From Promethearchaeota archaeon (GTDB lineage: Archaea > Asgardarchaeota > Lokiarchaeia > Sigynarchaeales > SOKP01): 64,000 nucleotides of DNA. A program made the translations under genes and the position numbers. The stretch lies in NCBI GenBank assembly GCA_013375495.1, contig JABXKC010000004.1, forward strand, positions 124,001 to 188,000, written 5' to 3'. A model generated the notes under the pieces. That model was not told where the DNA came from. It worked only from the letters and a program-made list of their open reading frames with translations, and did not search any database. The first letter of the stretch is position 1. Every line of letters begins with the position of its first letter. Below, in pieces: positions 1 through 9,048 of this stretch.

Positions 1-132
1 TTATTTATGGGTTCCATAATAATATTTAGAAAAGGAAAAGATCCTAATAATTTTCTAATTCCTATGGTAACATCTTTAGCAGATTTTTTAACACCCCTAA
101 TTATTATAATCTTTATTCAATTATTTGTATAA
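1..132 (+). CDS. C-terminal end of an SLC41/MgtE-type divalent cation transporter (partial)
   Basis: The first frame is open from the window edge to a TAA at 130-132 and gives 43 residues. It holds a short polar loop followed by a conserved-looking IPMVTSLADFLT segment and a hydrophobic final helix. In the SLC41/MgtE integral membrane domain a P-x-x-T-S-x-x-D-x-x-T stretch in the last part of the domain is typical, so this is read as the tail of a Mg2+ or other divalent cation channel/transporter. The stop overlaps the next gene by 8 bases, which indicates translational coupling. The next gene encodes a PhoU/TrkA-C protein, a usual companion of such transporters in archaea. Only the tail is visible, so the identification is moderate. 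Confidence 0.6.
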   Translation, partial: LFMGSIIIFRKGKDPNNFLIPMVTSLADFLTPLIIIIFIQLFV

Positions 133-1417
133 TTATCTAAACGAGAGTGATAAAACAATTAAAAAGCACGAAAAAAGAAAGAAATTTCAATACCAACCAA
201 TTTCATTAAAGGATATTTTAAAGGAGATGAAACAGAAGATCGACTTGATGATTGATCTTGCTTACTCAGCTATCAAATTTAGTAGTAAGGAGATTGCAGA
301 CGAAACTTCTAAAATAGAAAAAAGAATCCATGAATTAACATTTCTATTGAATTTACAAATTATTCAAACCCAAACCGGCGGTTTTAAAGAAGCAAAAGCA
401 TTAGAACCTATAGTTGTTATGGGTTATTCTATTGACAAAATCTCAGATGCTCTTGCAGATATCGCCCGAGTTGTATACATTAATAGTGACATTTCCGATT
501 TTACACAACTATTTTGGGACGATGTACCTGAACCTATTGTTAAAATCACCGTCAATGATGATTGCGAATTTATAGGGATGAATCGTAAAGAAGTACATTT
601 TAGATCTAAATACGGGGTAGATTTAATTGCGATTAAAAGAAAGGATAATTGGTTATTTGAAAAAGATAACGAGATCCAAATTGGAGACATATTAATTATA
701 AAGGGAGAAATTGAACCAATTAAAGAACTGAAGAAGTTAACTTTTGATGCTGAAGAATTTTCTTTCCAAATTGATGACTTGCAGAAGGAATCTGAATTTG
801 ATCTAACTAATCCTGATGTACATGATAAAATAGAAGAACTCAAAAAAGATTATGTACTGATAACAGATATTTCAGAAACTATGATGGAATTAGCATTAGC
901 GTCGTTATTCTTTAAGAGTTATGAAGTAGCTGAAGATGTACTAGAGATGGAGGAATTAATGGATGGTTTAAATATAAACTTCGAAAAGGATCTTTTAAAT
1001 TTAACACAATTAATCGTCAACCCAAGAATATTAACAGGAATCATGCGCATAATCTTTTCTTGTGAATTGATATCAGACGCAGCTGCACATTTGGCTGAAA
1101 ATATTTTAAAAGGTTTTGAACCTCATATAATTCTACAAAAAGCTATTGAAGAAACTCCAGAAATAGTTGTACGAGAGACAATTTCAAAAGAATCGTATTT
1201 CAAAGAAAAAACCTACAAACAATTACAAAATCAACAATACAAGCGTGGTTTTCATATTATTGCATTAAAAAGAGAGAACAAATGGATTTACAGTTTTAAA
1301 TCAGATTTTATTTTTGAAGAGGGAGACCTTTTAATAGGCCTGGGCCCTAAAGAGACCGTAGATCAATGGAGAAGGTGTGTACATCCTGAATTCTCAAAAG
1401 AGGAGCATGAAAAATGA
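125..1417 (+). CDS. PhoU/TrkA-C domain regulator of cation transport
   Basis: The 430-residue soluble protein has two similar halves. Each has a helical PhoU-like part (about residues 25-125 and 225-335) followed by a TrkA-C/RCK_C-like beta-rich part (about 137-205 and 347-420). Both TrkA-C parts end in a hydrophobic-acidic GD-I/L-L-I-I-type strand (IGDILII and EGDLLIG). TrkA-C modules bind small ligands and gate transporters; PhoU modules regulate. The start is a TTG at 125 overlapping the upstream transporter stop. An internal ATG at 228 has a good AAGGAG before it, but the preceding residues (QPISLKDILKEM) belong to the conserved PhoU start, so the longer form is preferred. Its likely role is cytoplasmic control of the adjacent divalent cation transporter. 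Confidence 0.75.
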   Translation: MYNYLNESDKTIKKHEKRKKFQYQPISLKDILKEMKQKIDLMIDLAYSAIKFSSKEIADETSKIEKRIHELTFLLNLQIIQTQTGGFKEAKALEPIVVMGYSIDKISDALADIARVVYINSDISDFTQLFWDDVPEPIVKITVNDDCEFIGMNRKEVHFRSKYGVDLIAIKRKDNWLFEKDNEIQIGDILIIKGEIEPIKELKKLTFDAEEFSFQIDDLQKESEFDLTNPDVHDKIEELKKDYVLITDISETMMELALASLFFKSYEVAEDVLEMEELMDGLNINFEKDLLNLTQLIVNPRILTGIMRIIFSCELISDAAAHLAENILKGFEPHIILQKAIEETPEIVVRETISKESYFKEKTYKQLQNQQYKRGFHIIALKRENKWIYSFKSDFIFEEGDLLIGLGPKETVDQWRRCVHPEFSKEEHEK

Positions 1418-2010
1418 ATGATGCTAATTCAAACGATGTAAAGGAAAGGTTTTTGAACACACTACTGGAAATCGCAGAACAGATAAAAAAAAATAATGAA
1501 TCTATTGATTCAGATAAAGTATTAAAAATAATCGAGTTGATTGTTGAAGTAAACTCAAATGACGGAAGGATTTTCGTCTATGGCGCTGGGAGATCTGGAT
1601 TTATCGGAAGAAGTTTTGCCCAGAGATTAATGCATCTAGGTATTAAATCATGTTTTGTTTCTGACGCAGTTACATATCGCTACGATAAAGATGACCTTTT
1701 GTTATTAGTAAGTGGAAGTGGTGAAACAACATCCACTAAGGCTATAGCTAAAAAAGCAAAAAAAATAGGGGGTAAAATTGCATTACTTACAGGAAATCCT
1801 AATAGTACAATTGGACAAATATCAGACTTGGTTATCAGGGTTGAAGGGAAGAGTAAAGAAAATGCGATCTCAGAAGTCACACTTGCTCCATTTACTTCAT
1901 TATTCGACATTTCTACGCTTTCCGTATTAGATTCTATTGGAGCATCTTTAATGCTTTTGTTAGGAATAACAGAAAGTGATATTAACAAACGACACGCATC
2001 GATTGAATGA
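1414..2010 (+). CDS. SIS-domain sugar-phosphate isomerase, 6-phospho-3-hexuloisomerase family
   Basis: The 198-residue protein has one SIS fold: glycine-rich start GAGRSGFIGRSFAQR (residues 58-72), central SGSGET (100-105), and a C-terminal LGITESDINKRHASIE that closely resembles the signature end of archaeal 6-phospho-3-hexuloisomerase (PHI, HxlB). PHI interconverts 3-hexulose-6-phosphate and fructose-6-phosphate in the ribulose monophosphate pathway. However, the GET-T-P loop normally found before the D-L-L strand is replaced by SDAVTYRYDKDD (83-94), so the substrate may differ. The ATG overlaps the preceding stop (ATGA), so it is probably translated together with the PhoU/TrkA-C gene. No hexulose-phosphate synthase is present in the window. 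Confidence 0.7.
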   Translation: MNDANSNDVKERFLNTLLEIAEQIKKNNESIDSDKVLKIIELIVEVNSNDGRIFVYGAGRSGFIGRSFAQRLMHLGIKSCFVSDAVTYRYDKDDLLLLVSGSGETTSTKAIAKKAKKIGGKIALLTGNPNSTIGQISDLVIRVEGKSKENAISEVTLAPFTSLFDISTLSVLDSIGASLMLLLGITESDINKRHASIE

Positions 2011-2038
2011 GATAAAACACAAGTTAACAGTGATTTAA

Positions 2039-2437
2039 TTGCACGAGTATATAGAAGTTAAATTTATATCTGAGAAAAAAGGAAGAGGAGCATTTGCCAA
2101 AAGATTCATAAAAAAGGGAACTGTTATCGATATTGCTAATGTAGTATTAATTCCTAATAAACAGTATAAGAAAATTAGGAAAACTCAATTATACGATTAT
2201 TGTTATATATGGGAAGATCCAAAGCAATTCCCAGCTTTTAAAAACGCAATCACCCTTAGCGTCAGTCAATTCATAAATCATTCTTACGATCCTAACTTAA
2301 AATATTTATACGATTATGATAACAGAGCGATAGAATTTTCCGCTATTCAAGACATACAAAAGGGAGAGGAATTAACAGTAAATTATAACGGATTAGTGGA
2401 CGATACCAGCCCAATTTGGTTCAAAGTACTTGATTAA
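2039..2437 (+). CDS. Small SET-domain protein (putative protein lysine methyltransferase)
   Basis: The 132-residue protein is almost a bare SET domain. It starts with the usual GRGAFAKRFIKKGTVI (residues 15-30), has the NHS motif (80-82) that binds S-adenosylmethionine, and ends with KGEELTVNYNG (108-118) including the Tyr of the catalytic site. No post-SET cysteine cluster is seen. SET enzymes methylate lysines on proteins; the substrate here is unknown. The start is a TTG 28 bases after the SIS gene. The 3' end overlaps the convergent endonuclease IV gene by 17 bases, so the two transcripts are antisense at their ends. Confidence 0.8.
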   Translation: MHEYIEVKFISEKKGRGAFAKRFIKKGTVIDIANVVLIPNKQYKKIRKTQLYDYCYIWEDPKQFPAFKNAITLSVSQFINHSYDPNLKYLYDYDNRAIEFSAIQDIQKGEELTVNYNGLVDDTSPIWFKVLD

Positions 2438-3305
2438 CTTTCGGGATTAAAGATCTTAAGGTTTTAAGGTTCATTTTATCTTCTTTTAAAACCTTTCCCT
2501 TAGGAGTTTCTAAAATTCCAGGAATATCTCTGAATCTATCGTCATTTAACAAAAAACCAAAAGGTTCCTTACCAATATTTCCTTGTCCTATGTGAGTATG
2601 CCGATCGACTCTCGATCCTAATTCCTTTTCCGTGTCGTTTAAATGGAACGCAAAAAGATATTTCAATCCAATAATATCGTCAAAATCGTTCCACATTTCG
2701 TTATATTTCTTTTTTGTGGTAAAATCATACCCTGCGGCAAAAGAATGTGCTGTGTCGAAACAAATCCCAATTCTGTTTTTATCCTTAATTTTGCTAATTA
2801 TTGTTTTAAAATGGTGAAATTTATTACCCAATCCTTTCCCTTGGCCCGCAGTAGTTTCTAGTAAAATTTTAACTTTTGAACCTTGAGTATCTTCCATTAA
2901 TTTATTTAACTGAGTAGCGATTTGGTGAAACGCTTCACCTTTTGAAATCTCTTCCTTATCACTAATAGGTATAACTCCAGGATGCATGTTTTCATATTCA
3001 ATTCCGAGTTGAGTGGCCTTATTAAGTTCATCTAACATAGCAATGTATGATTTCTCTAATTTTTCGGTATCGATACTTGCTAGATTGATTAAATAACTGT
3101 TATGGCTAATTATTGGCCAAATTTCTTCTTTAAAATCCTCTTTTGTTTTTAGGAAGTCATCAATATCTTTTTGGTTTAAAGGTTTTGTCGACCAAGAGCG
3201 AACATTTCTTATAAAAATTTGGATAGCTTCGCACTTAAGTTCTCTACCCCTATGAAAAGCCATGTGTTTGCCTTCTGATACGCTCATGTGGGCCCCTAAC
3301 CTCAT
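2421..3305 (-). CDS. nfo: Endonuclease IV (AP endonuclease)
   Basis: The 294-residue protein matches the usual length (about 280-300) of the Nfo family, which cuts 5' of abasic sites during base excision repair using three zinc ions. Zinc-ligand motifs are visible in order: SHNSYL, NMHPGV, LLETTAGQG, CFDTAHSFAAGYD, FHLNDTEKELGSRVDRHTHIGQG and ILETPKG. It starts with RLGAHMSVSEG, the standard family N-terminus. It reads convergently into the SET gene. Together with the Ogg2 glycosylase later in the window it supplies two steps of base excision repair. Confidence 0.93.
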   Translation of the reverse strand: MRLGAHMSVSEGKHMAFHRGRELKCEAIQIFIRNVRSWSTKPLNQKDIDDFLKTKEDFKEEIWPIISHNSYLINLASIDTEKLEKSYIAMLDELNKATQLGIEYENMHPGVIPISDKEEISKGEAFHQIATQLNKLMEDTQGSKVKILLETTAGQGKGLGNKFHHFKTIISKIKDKNRIGICFDTAHSFAAGYDFTTKKKYNEMWNDFDDIIGLKYLFAFHLNDTEKELGSRVDRHTHIGQGNIGKEPFGFLLNDDRFRDIPGILETPKGKVLKEDKMNLKTLRSLIPKVNQVL

Positions 3306-3339
3306 ATTACTATCCCCTAAAATATAAGTTAATCATATT

Positions 3340-4515
3340 TTAATTATCTGAGATTTCGAATTCTATGTTGTCTAAAATCTCCAATAAGTCAACAACTTCA
3401 AAATCCATATTAAATTTATTGTTTGCATCGCTTAAGTTAGTTCTACAGAATGGACATACAGAGGATATAACAGACGCACCTGTTAGTTTCGCTTCATCTA
3501 GCCTTTCCTTTGAGATTTCAACGGACCAATCAGGATACCCAATTTTTACACCTCCTCCAGCACCACAACACCAAGCGTTTTCCCGATTTCTCTTCATTTC
3601 TACTAGTTTGAGTCCTGGAATCCTTCTATATACTTCCCTCGGAGCTTCGTAAAGATTCATGTGTCTTCCAAGATGGCAAGGGTCGTGATAAGTCACAGTT
3701 TTATTATATTCTGAAGTAAATTTCAATTTCTCTTCATCTAGCAACTTCTTTACCAATTCTACAGTGTGATATATCTGAAAGTTATGATCAGCTCCATGTT
3801 TTAACCAATCTTTCTTTAAGGTTCGATAACAACCGGCACATGATGTAATAATTTTTGATGCTCCAGAGTTATTTATTTGAACAATGTTATGGTTAATAAA
3901 TTCTTTAACGGAATTAATTTGACCAGTTCTCATTACTGGGCTACAGCAACAATGTTCATTTACCAAAGTGAAATCAATATTAGCTTTTTTCAGAAACCTC
4001 AAGGTAGCATCTCTTAAGTTTTTTTGACGATAATTAGAAGTGCAACCGATATAGTAAACCCATTCTGCTGTGTCGGGTAAATCATACTCTTTTTTTAAAT
4101 CCTCATTATCAGAGTTTTGCTCACCATAAGGATTAAACATTTTTGGGTTCTCTATACGTTCAATTAATGCTTTTTGCTTCTCTGGACAAAATCCATTTTT
4201 TACTGCTTCCGCTCGAGCAGCTTCAATAATATCTACCAGAAAATCGTTGAATTTTTCAAACCTACAATTTTCGGTGCAGTTTCCGCAAGTAGAACACGCG
4301 TATAGTACATTTGCTACGCTTTGGCTCCATGTTAGCTCACCACTTATCAGACCATATATTAACCATAGCCTTCCTCCCGTGGAGTAAGTCTCAAATCGAA
4401 ATTTTTTATAGCTAGGGCAATTGAAATCAGAGTAATCGTAAGTAAACTTACAATAACCGCATCGGAAGCATCTATGAACAATATCTTTCCAATCTTGTTC
4501 AGTTTTTAAAGTCAT
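3340..4515 (-). CDS. GlcF/HdrD-like iron-sulfur subunit with two CCG domains
   Basis: The 391-residue protein has an N-terminal ferredoxin-like part with two cysteine clusters (CFRCGYC near residue 15 and CSTCGNCTENC near residue 70), then two CCG domains (first with HCCCSPVMRTGQ and CAGCYRTL, second with CHLGRH, WCCGAGGG and CPFCRTNL). This layout is that of glycolate oxidase GlcF, LutA-related and HdrD-type electron carriers. CCG domains bind [4Fe-4S] or non-cubane clusters. Its ATG follows the stop of the FAD subunit gene with no gap, so the two are co-translated. It probably passes electrons from a 2-hydroxyacid oxidation to a membrane or soluble carrier. The substrate cannot be told from sequence. 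Confidence 0.85.
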   Translation of the reverse strand: MTLKTEQDWKDIVHRCFRCGYCKFTYDYSDFNCPSYKKFRFETYSTGGRLWLIYGLISGELTWSQSVANVLYACSTCGNCTENCRFEKFNDFLVDIIEAARAEAVKNGFCPEKQKALIERIENPKMFNPYGEQNSDNEDLKKEYDLPDTAEWVYYIGCTSNYRQKNLRDATLRFLKKANIDFTLVNEHCCCSPVMRTGQINSVKEFINHNIVQINNSGASKIITSCAGCYRTLKKDWLKHGADHNFQIYHTVELVKKLLDEEKLKFTSEYNKTVTYHDPCHLGRHMNLYEAPREVYRRIPGLKLVEMKRNRENAWCCGAGGGVKIGYPDWSVEISKERLDEAKLTGASVISSVCPFCRTNLSDANNKFNMDFEVVDLLEILDNIEFEISDN

Positions 4516-5886
4516 TTATTTAACCTCCCAATTTCCTGGATTCATAATTCCATTTGGATCTAATAGATTTTTGATATTTTTTAGAAGTTTTTTATAATTA
4601 GGATCCATTTTTTCTAGAATTAATTGCTGTCCATCTACTTCTGCTTTCCACGGAATGCCTCCAATTTCAAGCACTGCTTTATTAGTTTCGTGCAATGCTT
4701 CTCTTGCGTTTTTCATATCATCTGGATCTGCACGATTAAAAGAATAAGATATAAAAAACATAATAGCGTGACCTTGTCCTATGAGTCTAGCACCTAAAGT
4801 AGGGACGATTCCGTGTTTTAAAGAAATTTCGGTACCAATTTGAATTAATTCAGGGATCAATTGGAGTGGAATGAAAGCTCCAACATATTCAAAACCTCCT
4901 CCTTTTCTAAAGTCTGCTGCTTTCGCTGCAAATTGTGGCTTTTCAAGGAAGATTTCTTCAACCCTTTCTGGAACTTTCATGTATCTAGACTTTGCGCTTC
5001 TATACATTTTCTTAAGGATTTTTGTTTTGCTACTTAATTCTTCTTCTGTTTCACCGGTAATATAAACAATTATAAATGTGTATCCTTTCATCCAATCGGG
5101 TTTGTCTTGAATCCCTAGCAATATGTCTTCGGCTACATCCGTACTTGTTATGTTTGATATCAATTCTGGGAGTATTTTTGGATCCTTACATAAGCCAAAT
5201 ACTATATCCCTCATCTTTGGTTTGGGAAATAGTTTAATCGAGAGTTTCGTAGTAATACCCAATGTACCAAATGAACTAGTAAACATACCAATAAAGTCTG
5301 GAATAGGACCTCTTGTAAACCAATATTCTGAAACCGCACAAGAGCCCAGTTTACATAGTTCTCCATCAGGAAGTACGACTTCTAATCCATTGATCATAGC
5401 ACCGTGGTCTCCAAATTTTTGTGATAAATATCCCGAACCGTGAATTAGCGCATTACCCGCAATTGTAACTGAGGGAGGTGCATCAGGAATGGGTGGTTGT
5501 AAATCGGGATAATTAGCATTTAAATACGCTAATAAATGTCCTGAAGTCACTCCTGCTTCTATAAGGGCAAATCGACTTAGTTCATTAACTTCTATTATTT
5601 TGTTCATTCGTTTCATATCTAAAACTATTCCTCCTTTTATAGGAATTACCAATCCACTTAGAGTAAGTCCACCACCCATTGGACTTAAAGGTATCTTCTC
5701 TTGGTTTGCTAATCTTACGATCTCTTGAACCTCCTCAGATGATCCAGGCATCACGACGAAATCAACATGTCTAGGTAATGATGCTCCAGGATCTTGAGAA
5801 TAGATATACAAATCTTCAGAGCGATTCGTAGCGAAATCTTTTCCTACAATATCTTCCAACTTTTTTAAAATTTCTTCCGTCTTCAT
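4516..5886 (-). CDS. GlcD-like FAD-linked 2-hydroxyacid oxidoreductase
   Basis: The 456-residue protein has the FAD_binding_4 (PCMH) domain in the first 220 residues, with VVMPGSSEEVQEIVRLAN, the flavin-contacting PMGGGLTLSG and ALIEAGVTSGHLLAYL, and a C-terminal FAD-oxidase domain ending in the family hallmark DPNGIMNPGNW. GlcD-type enzymes oxidise glycolate, D-lactate or related hydroxyacids, and the electrons leave through the partner iron-sulfur subunit encoded immediately downstream. Start is ATG at 5886, followed by an AT-rich gap to the divergent membrane-protein gene at 6024. In an anaerobe this pair could work in either direction; D-lactate or glycolate are the likeliest substrates but this is inference. 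Confidence 0.85.
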   Translation of the reverse strand: MKTEEILKKLEDIVGKDFATNRSEDLYIYSQDPGASLPRHVDFVVMPGSSEEVQEIVRLANQEKIPLSPMGGGLTLSGLVIPIKGGIVLDMKRMNKIIEVNELSRFALIEAGVTSGHLLAYLNANYPDLQPPIPDAPPSVTIAGNALIHGSGYLSQKFGDHGAMINGLEVVLPDGELCKLGSCAVSEYWFTRGPIPDFIGMFTSSFGTLGITTKLSIKLFPKPKMRDIVFGLCKDPKILPELISNITSTDVAEDILLGIQDKPDWMKGYTFIIVYITGETEEELSSKTKILKKMYRSAKSRYMKVPERVEEIFLEKPQFAAKAADFRKGGGFEYVGAFIPLQLIPELIQIGTEISLKHGIVPTLGARLIGQGHAIMFFISYSFNRADPDDMKNAREALHETNKAVLEIGGIPWKAEVDGQQLILEKMDPNYKKLLKNIKNLLDPNGIMNPGNWEVK

Positions 5887-6023
5887 TTTTCACATTACTC
5901 TTCTTTTGATAAATATCTAAAAAATATCGCTTAATTCAAAATACTTTTTTTTCTATTTAAATTTATAATTTCTTGTAGGTATCTATAGATTATTGCTCAA
6001 AAATTATCTAAAATATATTTGAA

Positions 6024-6569
6024 ATGATCTTTCAAGGTAAAAAAGGAGCATTTTTCAGAATTTTAGGTTCATTTCTAATTTTATTAAGTCTAATTTTAAT
6101 GATTCTTTTTAATATTTTAGCTATAAATAATCTACTATTTTATCTATTGTTAATTTCAATAATTTTACCATCATTTCTAATGAGTTTATTCTTAAAACTA
6201 GAACAAGATTTTTTTGTTAAAAACTCAACGAAACTCTTATTTTTACTTGTTGTTATTATTGCTGTAATCAATTTTATTACGATCTTTTCTTATAACACAT
6301 TATTTATCATAAAATTTGTATTAATCGAATTTTCAGATATCTTATTAATCTGTTGTTGGCACTTCTCACTTTCATTATATAAAAGACTTAAGATAATTTT
6401 CGTACTAAGTGGTTTTAGTTCTTTTGTTTTAAATATCATTTTATGGTTAGGTTTAGGAGAAATATTAGTAATTATTATTTTTCTAATACCAACTCTTCCT
6501 CTTGGGTTATTTCTAATAATCTCTGCTGAATTAATAATGAAAAAAAAAGGGTTACTAAACTACATTTAA
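6024..6569 (+). CDS. Integral membrane protein, unknown function
   Basis: The 181-residue protein is nearly all hydrophobic, with about five or six membrane helices separated by very short loops, the longest polar loop being KLEQDFFVKNST near residue 57. I see no catalytic or metal-binding motif and do not recognise the family. It stands alone between two minus-strand genes. The ATG at 6024 follows an AT-rich leader without a clear ribosome binding site. Confidence 0.6.
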   Translation: MIFQGKKGAFFRILGSFLILLSLILMILFNILAINNLLFYLLLISIILPSFLMSLFLKLEQDFFVKNSTKLLFLLVVIIAVINFITIFSYNTLFIIKFVLIEFSDILLICCWHFSLSLYKRLKIIFVLSGFSSFVLNIILWLGLGEILVIIIFLIPTLPLGLFLIISAELIMKKKGLLNYI

Positions 6570-6610
6570 TTAAAAGTATTAAATACTATCCTAAACTATG
6601 CGTTCGGGCG

Positions 6611-8335
6611 TTATTTATCATCTAATTTTTCCCAAAAATCATGTAACTCTTCTTCAGTGAAGTTAAATTTCAGCCCACTAGGTTCAGAAGGCTCAAACTT
6701 TAGAAAATCGGGAACATCATTCATATCTTTGGAAATACCTGCTTTCTCGTTGAATTTTAACTCGGTTTTAAGAATGTGCTTCCCAATATTAATTACATCT
6801 TCTCTTGACAGGTCTAGATTATACATCGCATTAATAGCAGCTGTTACAATCTCCATATTCTCAAAACTCGGTCCTATGAAATAACAACAACCCATAGAAT
6901 CTAATACTGTAGTATACACTTGTAATTCAAACGACAAATCTAATTTACCTTCGTTTTTAGTTAGTTCACCATAGTCTTTATTTTGACTTGGTACTCTACC
7001 AGCTATAGCTGCTCCACTCGTATGATCGGCACCCATTGGACTTGTAGCGTAAGTAACACTCATTCCTTTAAAAACTCTTGGATCATATGCAGAAATACCT
7101 TGTCCTTTTATTTCTGGTATTCTCTGGGCATTTAATTTCTCTCCAATATTTTTAACACCATTACCGTACAATTTTCCAATATCAGTATTCTCCCGGATTT
7201 CTTTATCCAAGATATTAAAGACTGCCTTCGCATCTCCCCAAGGAATCTTATCACAATCCATAGCAACTCCAATCGTCCCTCCAAACTCAATGGTATCGAC
7301 ACCTACATCATCGCAGAAATGATCAATTTTAGCTAAACTATCTAAGTCATCAATAAGCAAATTGGTTCCATTTAAGCACATCGTTTCATATTCAAGGCTT
7401 GAAGTTACATGGTCTTCGTTCTCGTCTACAATCATATTAGAGCATTTTATAACGCAATAAGGAGAACAAGCCAAATTTTTCTTTCCTCCTCTCGCAATTA
7501 CGAGATCATGGAGTTTTTCGCCACTAATGTTCGAAATTTTATCGAAAGATCCCATTCTAAAGTTTTTAGTAGGGATTCCTTGATGTTCACTCATTATCCT
7601 CATATTTAATGCCGTTCCAAATGTTGAGAACACTTTTTTAGTGTCTGCCAAGTGTTTAGCAAAAGGAGTTGAAGCCTCCCTGAATTTCTTTAAATCGTGC
7701 ATTTTTACTTTTGATTCGTTCGGAGGTATAATAATAATGGCCTTAATCCCTTTTGAACCCATGACTCCCCCTAAACCACCTCGAGCCGCGTGTCTGCTTG
7801 GAAATCCCTCTAAATCATTAGCAGCGACGCTTGCTGATACCATCTTATGTTCACCTGCTGGTCCTATAGAATATATTCCAATATTCTCTCCATATTTGCT
7901 TCTTAATACTTGATGCAGCTCGTAGTTTCCTAACCCTTTATATTCGTTACCAGGTAATAATTTGATTCCCTTCTCATTAATTAAGAGTATTTTTAAATCT
8001 GAGGATATATTTTCAAAGACTAAGGCTCTTATACCATGTTTAGCGAGCATTAGCGAAGGTCTCCCTCCCACATTTGCTTCTTTTATACCGTTTGTTAAAG
8101 GGCTTTTACTTCCCACTGAACTGCGAGCAGAATTAGGAAATGGACTTCCCGTAAGTATACCATTTGCCAAAATAAGTTTATTTTCTGGTCCTAACGGATC
8201 GCACCGGGGAGGAACTTCATCGTGAACTATTTGAGAAGTCAACCCCCGCGCTCCTAATAGAAAATATTTTGAATCGTTAGCTATCTCTTCGTAATTGATT
8301 TTATCTGATTTTACATTTATTCTAACAATTTGCAT
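6611..8335 (-). CDS. Aldehyde:ferredoxin oxidoreductase family, tungsten-pterin enzyme
   Basis: The 574-residue protein is of normal size for AOR-family enzymes (about 600). The N-terminal AFOR_N domain (residues 1-210) has LLGARGLTSQIV, LANGILTGSPFP and ARGGLGGVMGSKGIKAI, which hold the tungstopterin. The [4Fe-4S] ligands are C290, C294 and C298 plus C483 or C484 near the C-terminus. The spacing CSPYC-x3-C (C-x3-C-x3-C) has one residue more than the C-x2-C-x3-C of the Pyrococcus enzyme. AOR oxidises aldehydes to carboxylates and reduces ferredoxin, typically in amino acid and sugar fermentation. It is a single gene with its own leader, next to a nitroreductase gene on the same strand. Confidence 0.9.
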   Translation of the reverse strand: MQIVRINVKSDKINYEEIANDSKYFLLGARGLTSQIVHDEVPPRCDPLGPENKLILANGILTGSPFPNSARSSVGSKSPLTNGIKEANVGGRPSLMLAKHGIRALVFENISSDLKILLINEKGIKLLPGNEYKGLGNYELHQVLRSKYGENIGIYSIGPAGEHKMVSASVAANDLEGFPSRHAARGGLGGVMGSKGIKAIIIIPPNESKVKMHDLKKFREASTPFAKHLADTKKVFSTFGTALNMRIMSEHQGIPTKNFRMGSFDKISNISGEKLHDLVIARGGKKNLACSPYCVIKCSNMIVDENEDHVTSSLEYETMCLNGTNLLIDDLDSLAKIDHFCDDVGVDTIEFGGTIGVAMDCDKIPWGDAKAVFNILDKEIRENTDIGKLYGNGVKNIGEKLNAQRIPEIKGQGISAYDPRVFKGMSVTYATSPMGADHTSGAAIAGRVPSQNKDYGELTKNEGKLDLSFELQVYTTVLDSMGCCYFIGPSFENMEIVTAAINAMYNLDLSREDVINIGKHILKTELKFNEKAGISKDMNDVPDFLKFEPSEPSGLKFNFTEEELHDFWEKLDDK

Positions 8336-8399
8336 AAATAAAATAAAATTCTAAATTATTTTACCTTTACTCCTTCCCAAAATGAGATATCAAAAAAAA

Positions 8400-8915
8400 T
8401 TAAAACTTGTTATAATGTACGATTTCGTCAAGAGATTTTCGTTCTACAATTTCTCCTTTTTCTTTAACAGGATATCCTAAAGGAGTTAATGCTAGAACTC
8501 TATATCTATTTGGTATTTCAAGGATTTCTTGTATTTTGGATTCATTAAACCAACCAATCCAACAAGTGGCTAAACCTTCAAATGTTGCCGCTAAAATCAG
8601 ATGTTCAAAACAGATTCCACAATCTAAAGGAAAATATTTTATCCCATTAGAATTTATCCCTGATCCTGACTCAGATATAATACCTACGATAAACATGGGA
8701 GCTTCTATAAATTTTTGCGCTTGGCCGATCGCATTCCATACTTTTCTTACTGTATCGGGGTCTTTAACGACAATATATTGCATTCCCTGCTTATTACCCC
8801 AGGTTGGAGCCAATCTAGCAGCATCTAGAATTCGAGTAACCTTTTCTTCTTCCGGCATATCGGATTTATATACTCTATAACTTCTTCTTTTTCTCACAAC
8901 ATCGTAAAATTCCAT
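8400..8915 (-). CDS. Nitroreductase-family flavoprotein
   Basis: The protein (171 residues from ATG at 8915; a TTG 12 bases upstream would add four) has the FMN-binding nitroreductase fold: RKRRSYRVYKSDMP at the start, AARLAPTWGNKQ as the first FMN loop, and a second loop FEGLATCWIGWFNE followed by ILEIPNRYRVLALTPLGYP. Such enzymes use NAD(P)H or ferredoxin to reduce nitro groups, quinones or enones, and some make or break flavins. The gene lies 64 bases upstream of the AOR gene on the same strand and may share its transcript. The natural substrate is unknown. A second, distinct nitroreductase lies at 51154-51729. Confidence 0.85.
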   Translation of the reverse strand: MEFYDVVRKRRSYRVYKSDMPEEEKVTRILDAARLAPTWGNKQGMQYIVVKDPDTVRKVWNAIGQAQKFIEAPMFIVGIISESGSGINSNGIKYFPLDCGICFEHLILAATFEGLATCWIGWFNESKIQEILEIPNRYRVLALTPLGYPVKEKGEIVERKSLDEIVHYNKF

Positions 8916-9037
8916 TCTATAAACCAAATTTAGTTATTTTCTTAGTAATATTAAGAATTGAATAAGACTAAAGTTTTATTGTTTTTGAGTATTCTTTTTT
9001 TTTATAAAAATTAATTATTATTTTATGATTGATCTGA

Positions 9038-9044
9038 GAGGTGA
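9038..9044 (+). promoter_or_regulatory. Ribosome binding site GAGGTGA deciding the start of the first paralogue
   Basis: GAGGTGA lies 4 bases before ATG 9049. The second paralogue has AGGTGA with exactly the same 4-base spacing before its ATG at 9794, which argues that 9049 and not the upstream in-frame ATG at 9025 is the true start. GGTGA complements the archaeal 16S rRNA tail. Confidence 0.6.
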
Positions 9045-9048
9045 AGAA

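Noticed and set aside
2643..2861. Open frames on the plus strand inside the endonuclease IV gene
   Set aside because: They are mirror frames of a gene with complete zinc-ligand motifs on the other strand and have no own motif or leader.
9025..9048. Upstream ATG start for the first tandem paralogue
   Set aside because: The second copy and the ribosome binding site spacing both point to ATG 9049.
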